Shown in pieces: positions 1 to 8,204 of a stretch of DNA of 64,000 nt. Source of the DNA: JAGVSZ01 sp035456405 (GTDB lineage: Bacteria > Pseudomonadota > Gammaproteobacteria > Burkholderiales > SG8-39); NCBI GenBank assembly GCA_035456405.1, contig DATIDG010000049.1, forward strand, positions 62,001 through 126,000. The letters run 5' to 3'. Each line of letters begins with the position of its first letter. Position 1 is the first letter of the stretch. The position numbers and the translations under genes are program-made. Below the pieces are notes generated by a model. It was not told the origin of the DNA and did not search any database. It saw nothing but the letters and a program-made list of their open reading frames with translations.

Positions 1-330
1 CCGTGAGATCCCGCCCGGTCGCTCTGCCGTAGTCGTGCGCGATGTCCTTCCAGCCGCGCTGCGCGAGCTGGACAAAGTGCTCGGGAAAGCCGCCTGCCCG
101 CAGCAGCGCATGATGAAGCGGCGCGATCAGGACGGAGAGCCCCACGGCCATGCCGAGGCACTCCTTCATCGAGGGCGTGCCCGCACGATGCCGTCACGTA
201 GCGCGACGCCGTGCCGCTCTTCGAAGAATGCTCGCGGCCGCATCAGGACGCGCAGAACTGTAAGCAGGAAATCCGCGACCTTGCCGAGCGGTTGCGCAAG
301 CTCCGGCTGGTGGGAGGAGGCCTTAATCTG
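1..330 (-). pseudogene. Partial, frameshifted membrane-type protein running off the left edge
   Basis: Reading leftwards, one frame gives a hydrophobic stretch with RPRAFFEE and RDGIVRA and then stops at 166-168. A second frame, closed by a stop at 194-196, continues the same protein as AGTPSMKEC followed by a hydrophobic helix up to the window edge. Joining the two at about 184-190 gives one sensible protein, so a one-base indel is likely, either real decay or a sequence error. The Arg-Pro-x-x-Phe-Phe-Glu pattern before membrane helices loosely recalls YIP1-type proteins, but I cannot confirm the family. No clear start codon is visible. It lies directly downstream of the small exported protein at 343-597. 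Confidence 0.35.
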
Positions 331-342
331 CGGGCACAGCGC

Positions 343-597
343 CTACCGTACTTCCACGTAGTAGTCGCCCCACGCGGAGTACACCCAGGCGTCATAGCCG
401 CGCTGCCGGTAATGGTTGGCAACCTCGTTCGCGCGGCGGCCCGTCGCGAACGGGCCGTAGCGTCCGGCCTCGGCCTGGACCCAGTGATTGGCAAGGAATT
501 CTCGCGCGTCGGATTGCCCGCCGTGAGCGGGGAGGGGCCCGAGCAGGGCGCCGATGGCGAGCGTCGCCAGACAAGAGATCAGAGTCTTCCGGATCAT
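343..597 (-). CDS. Small exported protein with SPOR-like YGPF motif
   Basis: This is an 84-residue protein. The first 28 residues form a Sec signal peptide: MIRK, then a hydrophobic core ending near PAHGG. The mature part has Trp and Tyr residues and the segment GRYGPFATGRRANEVA, followed by a GYDAWVY stretch. That layout resembles a single SPOR-like or peptidoglycan-associated module, which would place it in the periplasm. The start at 597 is chosen because GGAG lies about 8 nt upstream; an in-frame ATG at 621 is less likely. The same YGPFAT motif recurs in the unrelated-looking protein at 48070-48354. Specific role unknown. Confidence 0.55.
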   Translation of the reverse strand: MIRKTLISCLATLAIGALLGPLPAHGGQSDAREFLANHWVQAEAGRYGPFATGRRANEVANHYRQRGYDAWVYSAWGDYYVEVR

Positions 598-757
598 TGC
601 CGCATCTCCACTGCGTGTCACTCCCTTCCGTGCAGTGTGTGCAGGCAGCGGATGTCCGTCAATGCGGTGAATGTCCTACTCCGAACGGCGGAAGCGGCGA
701 TTGCCGCGCGTGCCTACCCGGCGTGGACGCGAGGAAAATGCAACGTGGTCTAAGCCT

Positions 758-1939
758 TCAGCCGGCCCTTGCGCCGAGCCACTCCGCGTACACCTCGGCC
801 GTGTGCTCGCCCAATCGGGGCGGCGACCGGCGAACGGCGAAGCGATAGTTCGACATCGCCACCGGGAAGCCCACGACGGGGGTCGTGGCGCCGTTCGGCA
901 ACGGCATCTGCGTCACCCAGCCCATGGCTGCCACGTGCGGGTCCGCGAGGATCTCGCCGAAGTCGTTGATCGGCGCTCCGGGCACCCCGCGGCGATCGAA
1001 CTCGGCCAGCCAGTCCGCTGCGCTGCGCGTCGCGAAGGCAGGCTGAAGGATCCCGGCGAGCGCGCGCTGATTCTTCGCGCGCTGGCTCTGGCTGACGAAG
1101 CGAGGATCGTCTCGCAGCGCCGGCATGCCGACCGCTTCGCACACTTCCTGCCACAACCGATCGTTTCCGGCCGCAATGACGAACGGCTTGTCGCTGCCCT
1201 GGAACGCCTGGTAGGGCGCGTTGCGCGGATGCGCCGACCCGAGCCGCCGGGCGGGAACGCCGGTGCCGAAGTATTCGCTGGTCTGCAGCGCGGAGATGCC
1301 GAGCAGGGCGCCGAGCATCGAGCAGTCGATGCACGCGCCGCGCCCGCTTCGTTCGACCTCCCTGAGCGCGGCGAGGATGCAGTAGGCCGAGTAGAGGCCG
1401 GCGGTGAAGTCCCCGACCGGCACGCCGCACTTCGCGGGCTGGCCGTCGGGATCTCCGGTGCAGCTCATCACGCCGCTCATCGCCTGCACCGCGACGTCGA
1501 ACGCACCCTTCGGCGCATACGGGCCGGACTGACCGTAGCCGCTGAGCGAGCAGTAGACGAGCTTCGGGGAGCTCTTGCTCAGCGCGTCGTAGCCGAGACC
1601 GAGGCGCGCCAGCACGCCGGGCCGGAAGTTCTCGAGGATCACGTCGGTCACGCCGCACAGCGCCCGCAAGCGCTCCAGCTGTTCGCGGTTCTTGAGATCC
1701 ACCGCGATGCTCCGCTTGTTGCGATTGACCGAGGCGAAGTTGCCGCTGAAGACCTCGCCGCCCGCTCCCGAGACGAGGGGCGGCCACTGCCGCATGTCGT
1801 CGCCGCCGTCCGGACGCTCGACCTTCACGACGTCGGCGCCCATGTCGGCGAGCAGCATGCCCGCAAACGGGCCGGCAGCGATCTGCCCGAATTCGAGCAC
1901 GCGAATGCCGGCGAGTGGACCGTGGCGATCCTGCGTCAT
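758..1939 (-). CDS. CaiB/BaiF family class III CoA-transferase
   Basis: A 393-residue enzyme expected to move CoA between acyl-CoAs and free acids, as formyl-CoA or carnitine CoA-transferases do. The N-terminus shows the family signature RVLEFGQIAAGPFAGMLLAD and NRNKRSIAVDLK. The VGDFTAGLY segment holds the aspartate that forms the covalent acyl anhydride in this family. Length is normal. Its ATG overlaps the stop of the hemerythrin-like gene by ATGA, so it is probably the last gene of the liv transport operon. That context suggests it activates the imported acid; the substrate is not identifiable. Confidence 0.88.
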   Translation of the reverse strand: MTQDRHGPLAGIRVLEFGQIAAGPFAGMLLADMGADVVKVERPDGGDDMRQWPPLVSGAGGEVFSGNFASVNRNKRSIAVDLKNREQLERLRALCGVTDVILENFRPGVLARLGLGYDALSKSSPKLVYCSLSGYGQSGPYAPKGAFDVAVQAMSGVMSCTGDPDGQPAKCGVPVGDFTAGLYSAYCILAALREVERSGRGACIDCSMLGALLGISALQTSEYFGTGVPARRLGSAHPRNAPYQAFQGSDKPFVIAAGNDRLWQEVCEAVGMPALRDDPRFVSQSQRAKNQRALAGILQPAFATRSAADWLAEFDRRGVPGAPINDFGEILADPHVAAMGWVTQMPLPNGATTPVVGFPVAMSNYRFAVRRSPPRLGEHTAEVYAEWLGARAG

Positions 1940-2562
1940 TCGGAGTCCAGCAGGCCGCGCAGCGGTGCGGGCGCAAGCGCCACGATCCGCTCGTAGAGCC
2001 GCGCGAACTGCGCGTCGCGGTCGGGCCCGAACAGCGGATCGGTGTTGCTTTCGAACGCGGCGCCGATTTCGCGCCAATCGGCGTCGGACAGGCAAGCACA
2101 GGCGATCGGCAGCAGCCGGTCCTCTTCCTTGCGCATGTGCCACCAGTAGAACTCGGCGAACTCGTCCACCGCCGTCGCAAGCTGTTCGACGGCATTCGGA
2201 TCGCGGCGCGTCAATGCGGGCAGCGCCGCGCGCGCCCCGGCGATCAGCTTCGCGCCGCGTGCATGCTCGCGCGCGAGCTCGTCGATCAGCGCGTTGCCGG
2301 CCTCGCTGCGACGGCGGATCGTCGGGAAGAGCACCGTGTCCTCCTTCGGGTGATGCAATCGATCGGGCACGTTCTCGACGTACGCGAGCAACGCATCGAA
2401 GAGGCCGATGTCCGGCGTCGCATCCGGCGCACGCCACTGCGTCACCAGCGCCTGCATCGCGCCGATCACCCGCGCGAGCGACCGGTGCTCCGCCTTGATC
2501 TTTCCGACGGCGGGCTGGGCGGCGGCGGGCACCGCCGCCCCGGTCGCGTCCTGTTGCGCCAT
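1936..2562 (-). CDS. Hemerythrin HHE-domain protein
   Basis: A 208-residue cytoplasmic four-helix protein. Candidate di-iron ligands sit in the expected helical pattern: His26, His70/His71 with Glu74, His100, and His142 with Glu146 (WHMRKEED). An Ala/Pro-rich N-terminal tail of about 20 residues precedes the domain. HHE proteins bind O2, NO or iron; here the role is unknown. It lies 0 bp from the substrate-binding gene upstream and overlaps the CoA-transferase start by 4 nt, so all are probably co-transcribed. An oxygen or NO sensor inside an uptake/activation operon is uncommon. Confidence 0.82.
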   Translation of the reverse strand: MAQQDATGAAVPAAAQPAVGKIKAEHRSLARVIGAMQALVTQWRAPDATPDIGLFDALLAYVENVPDRLHHPKEDTVLFPTIRRRSEAGNALIDELAREHARGAKLIAGARAALPALTRRDPNAVEQLATAVDEFAEFYWWHMRKEEDRLLPIACACLSDADWREIGAAFESNTDPLFGPDRDAQFARLYERIVALAPAPLRGLLDSE

Positions 2563-3792
2563 TTACGGTTTTGCGTATTCGACGAACACGCTCTTGCCCC
2601 CCTTGATGATCCACTGGCCCATGCCGCGGCCGAGCTGATCGCCGTTGGGGGTGAAGTCGCACGTCGACCCCGCACCCTGGAAGTTGACCGGCTTGCCCTC
2701 GCGCACGAGCTTCAGCGCCTCGACCACGTCGTCCACCTCCTGGCCGGGGCCGTTGCCGACCGTGATGATCTGCTTGGACCAGTCCACCGCCATGGGGCTC
2801 TTCGCGCGCTCCATCGCGAGGGCGGTGATGGAGACCTGATCGTGCGTGTTCGGCGGGAACAGGAACACGCGGTCAGGCGGCGCGCCCATCATCTGCACGA
2901 ACTTCTTGTAGCCCGAAGCCGCGACGTCCGGCATCGGCTGGAAGTGGCGGATTCCCTCCGCCACCTGCGGCCCCACCGCCTGGACGAACTTGCCTTCCGC
3001 GTCCGCCATGATCGAAAGCGCGATCACCTTGCTGTCGAATCCGCCGCGATGCACCTCGCGCATGATCGAGACGAAATCGGGCAGCAGGCCGAAGCAGAAC
3101 ACCGCATCGGGCTTCTTGCCGAACACCCGCTCCACCTCGGCGCGGTACGAGGGCTGCTCGGGGTTGTAGATCAGCGAGTCGACGACCTGCACGCCGACGC
3201 CCTTCATGCGCTCCTCGAAGACCTTCATGATGGGCAGCACGAATGCGTTCTGGAGGCCCAGGATGCCGACGGTCTTGAACTTCATGCCGGCAGCGGCGCG
3301 ACCGATGACGATGCCCCAGTCGGTGGCCTTCATCTGGAAGCGCCAGACGTAGCCCTGGGTGTCGCCCTCGGTGATCGCGTTCGCGGCGCTCGACACCATC
3401 AGCACGACCTTGTTCTGGACCACGATGGGGCGCGAGGACATGCCCTCCGGCGTGCCCCAGTAGCCGACGCACGACTGGCACTTGTACACGTTGATGAACT
3501 TCTGCGTCAGGTTGGCCGCGACCGCCGCGCTCGATTCGGAGTCCTCGATGAACAGCTCCAGCCGTCGGCCGCCGAGGATGCCGCCGGCGCCGTTGATCTT
3601 GGCCGCGGTGCGCTTCGCGGCCTCGGCCATGTCGGGCCCGTAAGGCCCGGCGTTGCCGGTGAGCGGTACCGCGACCCCGATCGGGATCGGGGCGGCCTGC
3701 GCGTGCGCCAGGTTGAGGAACGGGAACCCCAGCGGTCCGGCCGCGGCGGCTGCGACCGTTTTCAACATGCGGCGACGGGTGAACGTGCGCAT
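2563..3792 (-). CDS. Branched-chain amino acid-type ABC transporter substrate-binding protein
   Basis: A 409-residue periplasmic binding protein of the LivK/type I fold. The leader MRTFTRRRMLKTVAAAAAG carries an Arg-Arg pair and a hydrophobic core, so Tat or Sec export is likely. The mature protein opens with PIPIGVAVPLTGNAGPYG, the usual Liv/amide-binding signature. The start at 3792 is supported by AGGAGGAGG 5-10 nt upstream. It follows livM by 52 nt and precedes the hemerythrin-like gene. Such proteins bind amino acids, amides or aromatic acids. The neighbouring CoA-transferases and Rieske enzyme favour a carboxylate, but this is inference. Confidence 0.9.
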   Translation of the reverse strand: MRTFTRRRMLKTVAAAAAGPLGFPFLNLAHAQAAPIPIGVAVPLTGNAGPYGPDMAEAAKRTAAKINGAGGILGGRRLELFIEDSESSAAVAANLTQKFINVYKCQSCVGYWGTPEGMSSRPIVVQNKVVLMVSSAANAITEGDTQGYVWRFQMKATDWGIVIGRAAAGMKFKTVGILGLQNAFVLPIMKVFEERMKGVGVQVVDSLIYNPEQPSYRAEVERVFGKKPDAVFCFGLLPDFVSIMREVHRGGFDSKVIALSIMADAEGKFVQAVGPQVAEGIRHFQPMPDVAASGYKKFVQMMGAPPDRVFLFPPNTHDQVSITALAMERAKSPMAVDWSKQIITVGNGPGQEVDDVVEALKLVREGKPVNFQGAGSTCDFTPNGDQLGRGMGQWIIKGGKSVFVEYAKP

Positions 3793-3844
3793 ACGAACCT
3801 CCTCCTGGTGGGTGGGTGAGTCGGGCCGCCGGCCTTGCGGCGGC

Positions 3845-4771
3845 CTATCGTTGAATCGTCGCGGCATCGCCTAGATCGACCTGCAAACGGTGCTCCCGCA
3901 GGAATCCCTGTGGACGGAAGATCAGCAGCAGGATCAGTCCCACGCCGATGATGATGATACGGATCGCCGCCAGCTGGTCGGAATTCAGCGCGGGAATCAC
4001 GTCCTTGAGGAAGCGCGAGCCCTCCAGCAGCACCATCACCACGGCCGCGCCCCAGATCGTCCCCCGGTGCGCACCGCGACCGCCAGCGATCACCGCCATG
4101 AAGGCGTACGCGATGACGATATTAGTGAACTGCGTAGGGTCGATGTACTGATAGTAGAAGGCGTGCAGCGCGCCGGCCAGACCGATGAACGCCCCGCCGA
4201 TTGCGAAGATCCGCACGCGCGCCCACAGGACGTTCTTGCCCAGGGTCGCGGCCACCAGATCGTCCTCGCGCACCGCGCGGACGATGCGACCGAAGGGCGA
4301 CCGCGCGAGCACCTTCAGCACCCAGAGTGTCCCCAGCAGGATCGCGACCGACAGGCCGAGCAGGAAGTACGAGTACATCTCCGCCGGAACCACGTCGCTG
4401 AGCGGCCGCGGAATGCCGGCGAGACCCAGCGCGCCCTTAGTCAGCCAGTCTTCGTTCAGCGAAGCGAGGCGCAGCATCTCGCCCACGCCGAGCGTCACGA
4501 TGGCGAAGTAGTCTTCCTCGGCGACGCGCAGCGTGACTAGGGCCACGAGCGCGCTCACCGCCGCGACGATCGCCATCGCACCGAGGGTGGCGACGAACGT
4601 GTTGGCACCGCCCTTGAGGATCAGGAGCGCGCAGGCGTACGCCCCCAGCGTGTAAAAGCCGGCGAGGCCGAAATTGACCATGCCCCCGAGACCCCACTGG
4701 AAGTTCAGGGCGAGCGCCAGGATGGCCGAGAAGCAGACCACGATCGCGAGTAGGACGAGGAACGAGATCAT
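3845..4771 (-). CDS. livM: LivM-type ABC transporter inner-membrane permease
   Basis: A 308-residue multi-span permease. It opens with a helix and the NFQWGLGGMVNFG motif, and it holds an EAA-like cytoplasmic loop (RSPFGRIVRAVREDDLVAATLG) that contacts the ATPases. It ends with the typical IFRPQGF. It is the second permease of the operon, 19 nt after livH. It should pair with LivH to form the channel fed by the binding protein at 2563-3792. Substrate specificity cannot be read from permeases of this family. Confidence 0.92.
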   Translation of the reverse strand: MISFLVLLAIVVCFSAILALALNFQWGLGGMVNFGLAGFYTLGAYACALLILKGGANTFVATLGAMAIVAAVSALVALVTLRVAEEDYFAIVTLGVGEMLRLASLNEDWLTKGALGLAGIPRPLSDVVPAEMYSYFLLGLSVAILLGTLWVLKVLARSPFGRIVRAVREDDLVAATLGKNVLWARVRIFAIGGAFIGLAGALHAFYYQYIDPTQFTNIVIAYAFMAVIAGGRGAHRGTIWGAAVVMVLLEGSRFLKDVIPALNSDQLAAIRIIIIGVGLILLLIFRPQGFLREHRLQVDLGDAATIQR

Positions 4772-4790
4772 CGGCGCTTCTTGCGCGGCG

Positions 4791-5651
4791 TCACTTCCGG
4801 ATATGCGGCTGGCCGAACAGGCCCTGCGGCCGGAAGATGAGGATGACGGCGATCACCACCAACGGTATGCCGATGCGGTAGTTGGGCGGAATCACGAGGG
4901 TCGAGAGCTCGCCCACGATCCCGATCAGCATCGCGCCGGCGAAGGCGCCGAGCGGGCTGCCAAGCCCCCCGAGGATCGCTGCGGCGAAGACCGCGACGAC
5001 GTAGTTCGACCCCATGAGCGGCTCGAGGGCCCGGTCCATGCCGATCAGCACGCCGCCGGCGGCGAGGAGCATCCCGGTGATGAACCAGGTCCAGCGGATG
5101 ATGCGCGGACTCTCGATGCCGCGCACCAGGGCGAGCTGCGGGTTGTCGGCCACCGCGCGCATCGCGCGTCCGATCGGCGTGCGCGTGAGGAGCAGGTACA
5201 TGAGGACCATCGCCAGGAAAGACACCCCCAGGGTGATCATCTGCTCGCGGTTCATGCGGATGTCGAGAATGCGGAAGGGGCGGGCGATCTCGATGGCGAA
5301 GCTGCGCGCCGCGTTGCCGTAGATGAAGCGCGCGATGTTCTCGAGAATGAAGCCGAGGCCGAGGGAGGCCACCATCAGGGTGATCGCGCCGCGCTCGCGC
5401 AGCGGCCGGAAGGTCAGCGCGTCTATGACGATGCAGATACCGCCGAACGCGACCGCGCTGACGAAGGTGGCGAGCAACAGCGGCCAGCCGAGCTGCGCAT
5501 TCAGCGCGAACGTCATGTAGGCGGCAACCGTCATCATCGCGCCGATCGCGAAGTTGGGGAACTTGAGCACGCCAAACAGCAGCGTCACCGCAAGCGCAGG
5601 CAACGTCATGATGACCCCGGTTATGAGGCCGTTGAACGCGGTCTGCAGCAT
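4791..5651 (-). CDS. livH: LivH-type ABC transporter inner-membrane permease
   Basis: A 286-residue permease with about eight hydrophobic segments. It starts MLQTAFNGLITGVIMTLPAL and contains the family motif KFPNFAIGAMM; the loop RTPIGRAMRAVADNPQLA contacts the ATPases. The C-terminus carries the usual IFRPQGLFG. Its ATG overlaps the livF stop as TGATG, so translation is coupled to livF. It partners with LivM (3845-4771). Confidence 0.92.
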   Translation of the reverse strand: MLQTAFNGLITGVIMTLPALAVTLLFGVLKFPNFAIGAMMTVAAYMTFALNAQLGWPLLLATFVSAVAFGGICIVIDALTFRPLRERGAITLMVASLGLGFILENIARFIYGNAARSFAIEIARPFRILDIRMNREQMITLGVSFLAMVLMYLLLTRTPIGRAMRAVADNPQLALVRGIESPRIIRWTWFITGMLLAAGGVLIGMDRALEPLMGSNYVVAVFAAAILGGLGSPLGAFAGAMLIGIVGELSTLVIPPNYRIGIPLVVIAVILIFRPQGLFGQPHIRK

Positions 5652-6373
5652 CAGGATGTCGTCTCGCGCGCATCGCCAAGGTAGAGGCTCTGCAGGTTTT
5701 TCATGCCGAGGACCTCGCCCGCGGGCGCGTTGAGCCGCACGCGACCGCCGGCGAGCACGACACAGGCGTCGGAGATTCTCAGCGCCTCGGTGGCGTTCTG
5801 CTCGACCATCAGCACGCTTACCCCCATAGCGTTGACCTTCTTCACGGTGTCGAAAATCTCGCCCATGTACTTCGGCGACAGGCCGGCCGACGGCTCGTCG
5901 AGCATCAGCACCCGGGGACGCACCGTCAAGGCGCAGGCCAGGGCGAGCATCTGGCGCTGGCCGCCGCTCAGGTTCCCGGCAAGCGCCTTGTGACGCGTCG
6001 ACAGCTCCGGAAACAGCGTCGTCACCTCTTCGCCGAGCGACGTGCCGCTGCCCATGAACTCGCGCGCGATCTTCAGGTTCTCGAGCACCGTGAGATTGCG
6101 GAACACGTTGTATTCCTGCGGGACGTAGGCGAGGCCCGAGCGTACGCGGCGCGGTGCCGACAGATCATTGAGTCGTTCGCCGGCGAGCCGGATTTCCCCC
6201 TGGCGCGCGGGCAGCAGCCCGGCCAGCGTTTTGATGAGGGTCGACTTCCCGGAGCCGTTCGGCCCGATCACGGTTAGGATGCGCCCGGCCGGCAGGGCCA
6301 CGTCGATGCCCTTGAGAATGTCGCCGGCGCCGTATCCGGCGTGCAGCGCGCTGACGGTCAGGAGCTCGCTCAT
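5651..6373 (-). CDS. livF: LivF-type ABC transporter ATPase
   Basis: A 240-residue ATPase that drives the Liv permeases from the cytoplasmic face. It has Walker A GPNGSGKST, signature LSGGQRQ and Walker B LMLDEPSAGLSP, and the Liv-type C-terminus LYLGDA. The start at 6373 overlaps the livG stop by ATGA; an upstream in-frame ATG inside livG is rejected. It is the second ATPase of the livGFHM set. Confidence 0.93.
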   Translation of the reverse strand: MSELLTVSALHAGYGAGDILKGIDVALPAGRILTVIGPNGSGKSTLIKTLAGLLPARQGEIRLAGERLNDLSAPRRVRSGLAYVPQEYNVFRNLTVLENLKIAREFMGSGTSLGEEVTTLFPELSTRHKALAGNLSGGQRQMLALACALTVRPRVLMLDEPSAGLSPKYMGEIFDTVKKVNAMGVSVLMVEQNATEALRISDACVVLAGGRVRLNAPAGEVLGMKNLQSLYLGDARETTS

Positions 6374-7125
6374 GCCACCTTGCCGAGATAGGCCTGCATC
6401 ACTTCGCGGTTGGAGGTCACTTCGCGGAACGTCCCGCTCGTGAGCGTGCGGCCCTCGGCCAGCACGTAGATCGGGTTGCACAACTCCGCGATCACGTCCA
6501 TGTCGTGCTCGATGATCGCGAAGGTGAGGCCGCGGTCGCGCAGCTTGACGATGGTCGCGCCCAGTGCCTCGGTCATCACCGGGCTGACGCCGGCGGTGGG
6601 CTCGTCGAGCAGGATGATCTTCGGCTCGAGCATCAACGCGCGCGAGATCTCGAGCAGCTTCTTTTGCCCGCCTGAAAGGTTCCGCGCCGGTTCGTTAGCG
6701 AGCTGCCAGAGGTTGACCTGCTCGAGCAGCGGTCGCGCGCGCGCCACTGCTGCTGCCTGCTCCGCGCGCACCCGCGCGGGCGAGCCGAAACAGCGCCACA
6801 CCGAATCCCCGCTTTGGTGCGGGCTCGCGAGTAACATGTTCTCCAGCACTGTCAGACCGCCCAATTCGCGCGAGATCTGGAACGTACGCACCAGCCCGGC
6901 GCGGGCGCGACGGTCAGGCCGCAAGCTGCAGATGCTGGCGCCCTCGAACCGCACGTCGCCGGCGTCGGGCTCGATCGCGCCGGCGAGCACGCTGAACAGC
7001 GTCGACTTGCCGGCGCCGTTCGGTCCAATGATGCCGGTAATGCTGCCGGCAGCGATCGTGAGCGAGCATCCGGCGAGCGCCTGAAAGCCGCCAAAGGACT
7101 TCACGACGTCGGTCGCCGCGAGCAT
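6370..7125 (-). CDS. livG: LivG-type ABC transporter ATPase
   Basis: A 251-residue ATPase with Walker A GPNGAGKST, signature LSGGQKKLLEISRAL and Walker B ILLDEPTAGVSP. It begins MLAATDVVKSFGGFQAL. It is the first gene of the leftward liv operon (G-F-H-M-SBP), which is a common but not universal order. About 100 nt separate it from the LysR gene upstream, and no strong promoter is obvious there. Confidence 0.93.
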   Translation of the reverse strand: MLAATDVVKSFGGFQALAGCSLTIAAGSITGIIGPNGAGKSTLFSVLAGAIEPDAGDVRFEGASICSLRPDRRARAGLVRTFQISRELGGLTVLENMLLASPHQSGDSVWRCFGSPARVRAEQAAAVARARPLLEQVNLWQLANEPARNLSGGQKKLLEISRALMLEPKIILLDEPTAGVSPVMTEALGATIVKLRDRGLTFAIIEHDMDVIAELCNPIYVLAEGRTLTSGTFREVTSNREVMQAYLGKVA

Positions 7126-7223
7126 CTACGTTCGGCCCCCTCCCGAGACTTCGGGTCCTGCTCCGTCGGTCGGCACTCGGCGCGGAAGGCCGCGCGCGCC
7201 ATCCGCAGTTGTATCGCGCGAGC

Positions 7224-8144
7224 TTAGCCCACCGGTCGGAGCCTGCGCGGCAGCGACCGGGCGGCCGCTAGCTGCCAGACCGCGCCGACTGCCGCGAGCA
7301 AGGCCTCGATCACTCCATCGTCTTCGCGATCGCGCGCGTAGACGAAAGAAAGGGTCGTCGATGCGCCGGTGCCGCCCCAGACGCAGACTTCGCCGGCGCG
7401 CTCCGCGGCGAGCGCCAGATCGTCACGCATCAGCCCGAGTCCGACGCCGGCCTTGACGAGCGTGGAGATGCTCGATTCCTGGTCGGCTTCGACGACCGTG
7501 GCGGGGTTCAGCTTGCGCGGCTCGAACAGGCTCTGCTGCATGCGCTGATGCGGCGAATGGCGCGGTGGCCTGATCCAGGGCAGTGCGGCGATCGCGCTCC
7601 AGCCGGCCGATTCCATCTGCGGCCGCCAGGCCGCCGGCGCGACCACCCGGTACGAGAGCTCCACAAGCGGCACCGCGCGCACGTTGGTGTGCAAACCGTC
7701 ACCCATGAAGAACGCGGCATCGAGCGAGCCGTTGCTGACGCACTCCATCGCCCAGGTCGAGATCCCGTGCGCGAGCTCCACATCGAGCCACGGATAGTGC
7801 TCGAGCAGCGTGCTGACGAACGACCCCAAGCGAATAACGCCGGGATCGAGGATGGTGCCTACGCGCGCCTTTCCGGTGAGGTGCCCGGCGAGCTTCTTCG
7901 CGCTCGTCGTGAACTCCGCAGCGGCCGCCAATGCCGACCTGGCCCGCGGCAGCAGCGCTTCGCCGGCTTTGGTGAGCCGCACCCCCGTCGGGCTGCGCTC
8001 GAACAGGCGCAGACCGAGCGCTTCCTCCAGCGCCTTGACCTGGCCGCTGACCGCCGGCTGAGTGACATGCAACAGGGTCGCCGCCTTGGTCAGATGACCC
8101 TGCTCGGCGACGGTGACGAAGGTGCGCAGTAAGTAGAGTTCCAT
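7224..8144 (-). CDS. LysR-family transcriptional regulator
   Basis: A 306-residue regulator with an N-terminal winged helix-turn-helix (LHVTQPAVSGQVKALEEALG around residues 27-46) and a LysR effector domain of usual length. It lies between the Rieske oxygenase and the liv operon on the same strand. It plausibly controls one or both in response to the transported aromatic or carboxylic compound; this is inference from position. No clean T-N11-A operator could be assigned in the 60-nt or 100-nt spacers beside it. Confidence 0.9.
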   Translation of the reverse strand: MELYLLRTFVTVAEQGHLTKAATLLHVTQPAVSGQVKALEEALGLRLFERSPTGVRLTKAGEALLPRARSALAAAAEFTTSAKKLAGHLTGKARVGTILDPGVIRLGSFVSTLLEHYPWLDVELAHGISTWAMECVSNGSLDAAFFMGDGLHTNVRAVPLVELSYRVVAPAAWRPQMESAGWSAIAALPWIRPPRHSPHQRMQQSLFEPRKLNPATVVEADQESSISTLVKAGVGLGLMRDDLALAAERAGEVCVWGGTGASTTLSFVYARDREDDGVIEALLAAVGAVWQLAAARSLPRRLRPVG

Positions 8145-8204
8145 CGGCGGCGGACCGAGCGGCGGTGTCCGAGTATAGGGGTAGGCCCGCTCGCGCGTCG
8201 CAGC

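Noticed and set aside
1915..3819. Plus-strand 634-codon open frame over the hemerythrin and binding-protein genes
   Set aside because: Antisense to genes with ribosome sites and family motifs; no ribosome site of its own.
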